5,378 nt of DNA from Desulfuromonadaceae bacterium (GTDB lineage Bacteria > Desulfobacterota > Desulfuromonadia > Desulfuromonadales > Desulfuromonadaceae), in contig JAMOOS010000346.1 in the NCBI GenBank assembly GCA_027065245.1, forward strand, positions 1 to 5,378, given 5' to 3'. A program made the translations under genes and the position numbers. The first letter of the stretch is position 1. Each line of letters starts with the position of its first letter. Positions 4,810 to 5,378 of this stretch are shown in pieces. The notes beneath the pieces are model-generated. The model did not search any database and was not told the origin of the DNA. It saw only the letters and a program-made list of their open reading frames with translations.

Positions 4810-5378
4810 TGTACAATCCGGTGAGTACAGCGCGCTGCTCGCTGATAGTCATGGTGGCGTATCCGCCACGTTCAAGTTGGAATTTAAGGTAGTCGTGGCG
4901 CGGTAATTCCAGCAACTGACACAGCAGATGACGGATTACGCCGCCGTGGGCCACCAGTGCCAGGTGGTGGTAGTGCGCACCGAGCAGCCGTTGTGCCGCT
5001 GTGGCCACTCGCTGGTTGAACTGGTGGGGCGCCTCCCCTGCGGGAAAACAGAAATCGGCGGCGTTATCAGCCCACTGTTGCACCAGTTCCGGTTCCTGCT
5101 CACACATCTGCGCAAAAGTCAGCCCTTCCCAACGGCCGAAATCGACTTCGTTGAGGGCGGCGACAATCTCCACGTCTAGGTTCAGGCGTGCGGCCAGAGG
5201 CGCCGCCGTCTGCCGCGCGCGTAGCGCCGGACTGCACCACAGCGCGTCGATACCGTGGTCGTGGAGATGCTCGGCGAGATATTCGGCCTGAGCGTGGCCA
5301 CGGCCGCTTAACGGTACGTCGCGGCGGCCGACGTAGCAATTGTCGTACTTGGTATCCAGGGCACCGTGGCGCACCAGT
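4796..5378 (-). CDS. cobC: CobC, alpha-ribazole-5'-phosphate phosphatase (5' end outside the window)
   Basis: Histidine-phosphatase (phosphoglycerate-mutase-like) protein expected to remove the 5'-phosphate of the alpha-ribotide or of the cobamide phosphate in nucleotide-loop assembly. The first visible residues, LVRHGALDT, are the catalytic RHG motif. They are followed by YVGRRDVPLSGRGHAQAE, CSPALRARQTA, the acidic NEVDFGRWEGLT segment and the second catalytic His in VAHGGVIR. Family members normally have a few residues before the RHG strand, so the true start probably lies just beyond the right edge and the in-window GTG at 5374 is not taken as the start. About 193 residues are visible and the C-terminus is complete. 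It overlaps cobU by 14 bp. The fold alone would fit many phosphatases or mutases; the CobC call rests on its place directly ahead of cobU and cobT. Confidence 0.88.
   Translation of the reverse strand, partial: LVRHGALDTKYDNCYVGRRDVPLSGRGHAQAEYLAEHLHDHGIDALWCSPALRARQTAAPLAARLNLDVEIVAALNEVDFGRWEGLTFAQMCEQEPELVQQWADNAADFCFPAGEAPHQFNQRVATAAQRLLGAHYHHLALVAHGGVIRHLLCQLLELPRHDYLKFQLERGGYATMTISEQRAVLTGLYNEHC

Overview
The window is one minus-strand gene cluster for the late steps of cobamide (vitamin B12-type) synthesis, read from right to left: cobC (cut by the right edge), cobU, cobT, a ThiC-family radical SAM gene best read as bzaF, a RelE-type toxin-antitoxin pair, cobS, and the start of cobD (cut by the left edge). 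The DNA is GC-rich, with GTG and TTG starts and clear Shine-Dalgarno sites. An oxygen-independent benzimidazole gene among nucleotide-loop genes suggests an anaerobic bacterium. Desulfuromonas/Geobacter-like Desulfobacterota would fit, but that is an inference from gene content and not a sequence match.

Region by region (minus-strand order): 5378-4246 holds cobC and cobU, overlapping by 14 bp; cobT follows with a 4-bp ATGA overlap and ends at 3167. The 273-bp gap from 3166 to 2894 is mostly a 169-bp element (2982-3150) with 20-bp terminal inverted repeats and near full-length imperfect palindromy. It looks like a MITE-type repeat. bzaF (2893-1586) follows. A 75-bp spacer then carries a consensus -35 promoter and a 10-bp-phased direct repeat, placed as an autoregulatory promoter/operator for the antitoxin-toxin pair (1510-1018). 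cobS (1011-238) begins at a TTG 6 nt after the toxin stop, and cobD begins at a GTG directly after the cobS stop.

How the genes fit together: BzaF would make 5-hydroxybenzimidazole from aminoimidazole ribotide without oxygen. CobT would turn this base into its alpha-ribotide, and CobC would remove the 5'-phosphate. CobU would activate adenosylcobinamide (phosphate) to the GDP form, and CobS would join the two halves. CobD would supply the (R)-1-aminopropan-2-ol phosphate linker. No bzaC/D/E-like genes are visible here, so the simplest predicted product is 5-hydroxybenzimidazolylcobamide (Factor III).

The least ordinary points are the ThiC-like gene inside a B12 cluster, its flanking by a MITE on one side and a toxin-antitoxin module on the other, a Shine-Dalgarno/ATG inside the MITE that is in frame with bzaF, and the TTG start of cobS tied to the toxin stop.
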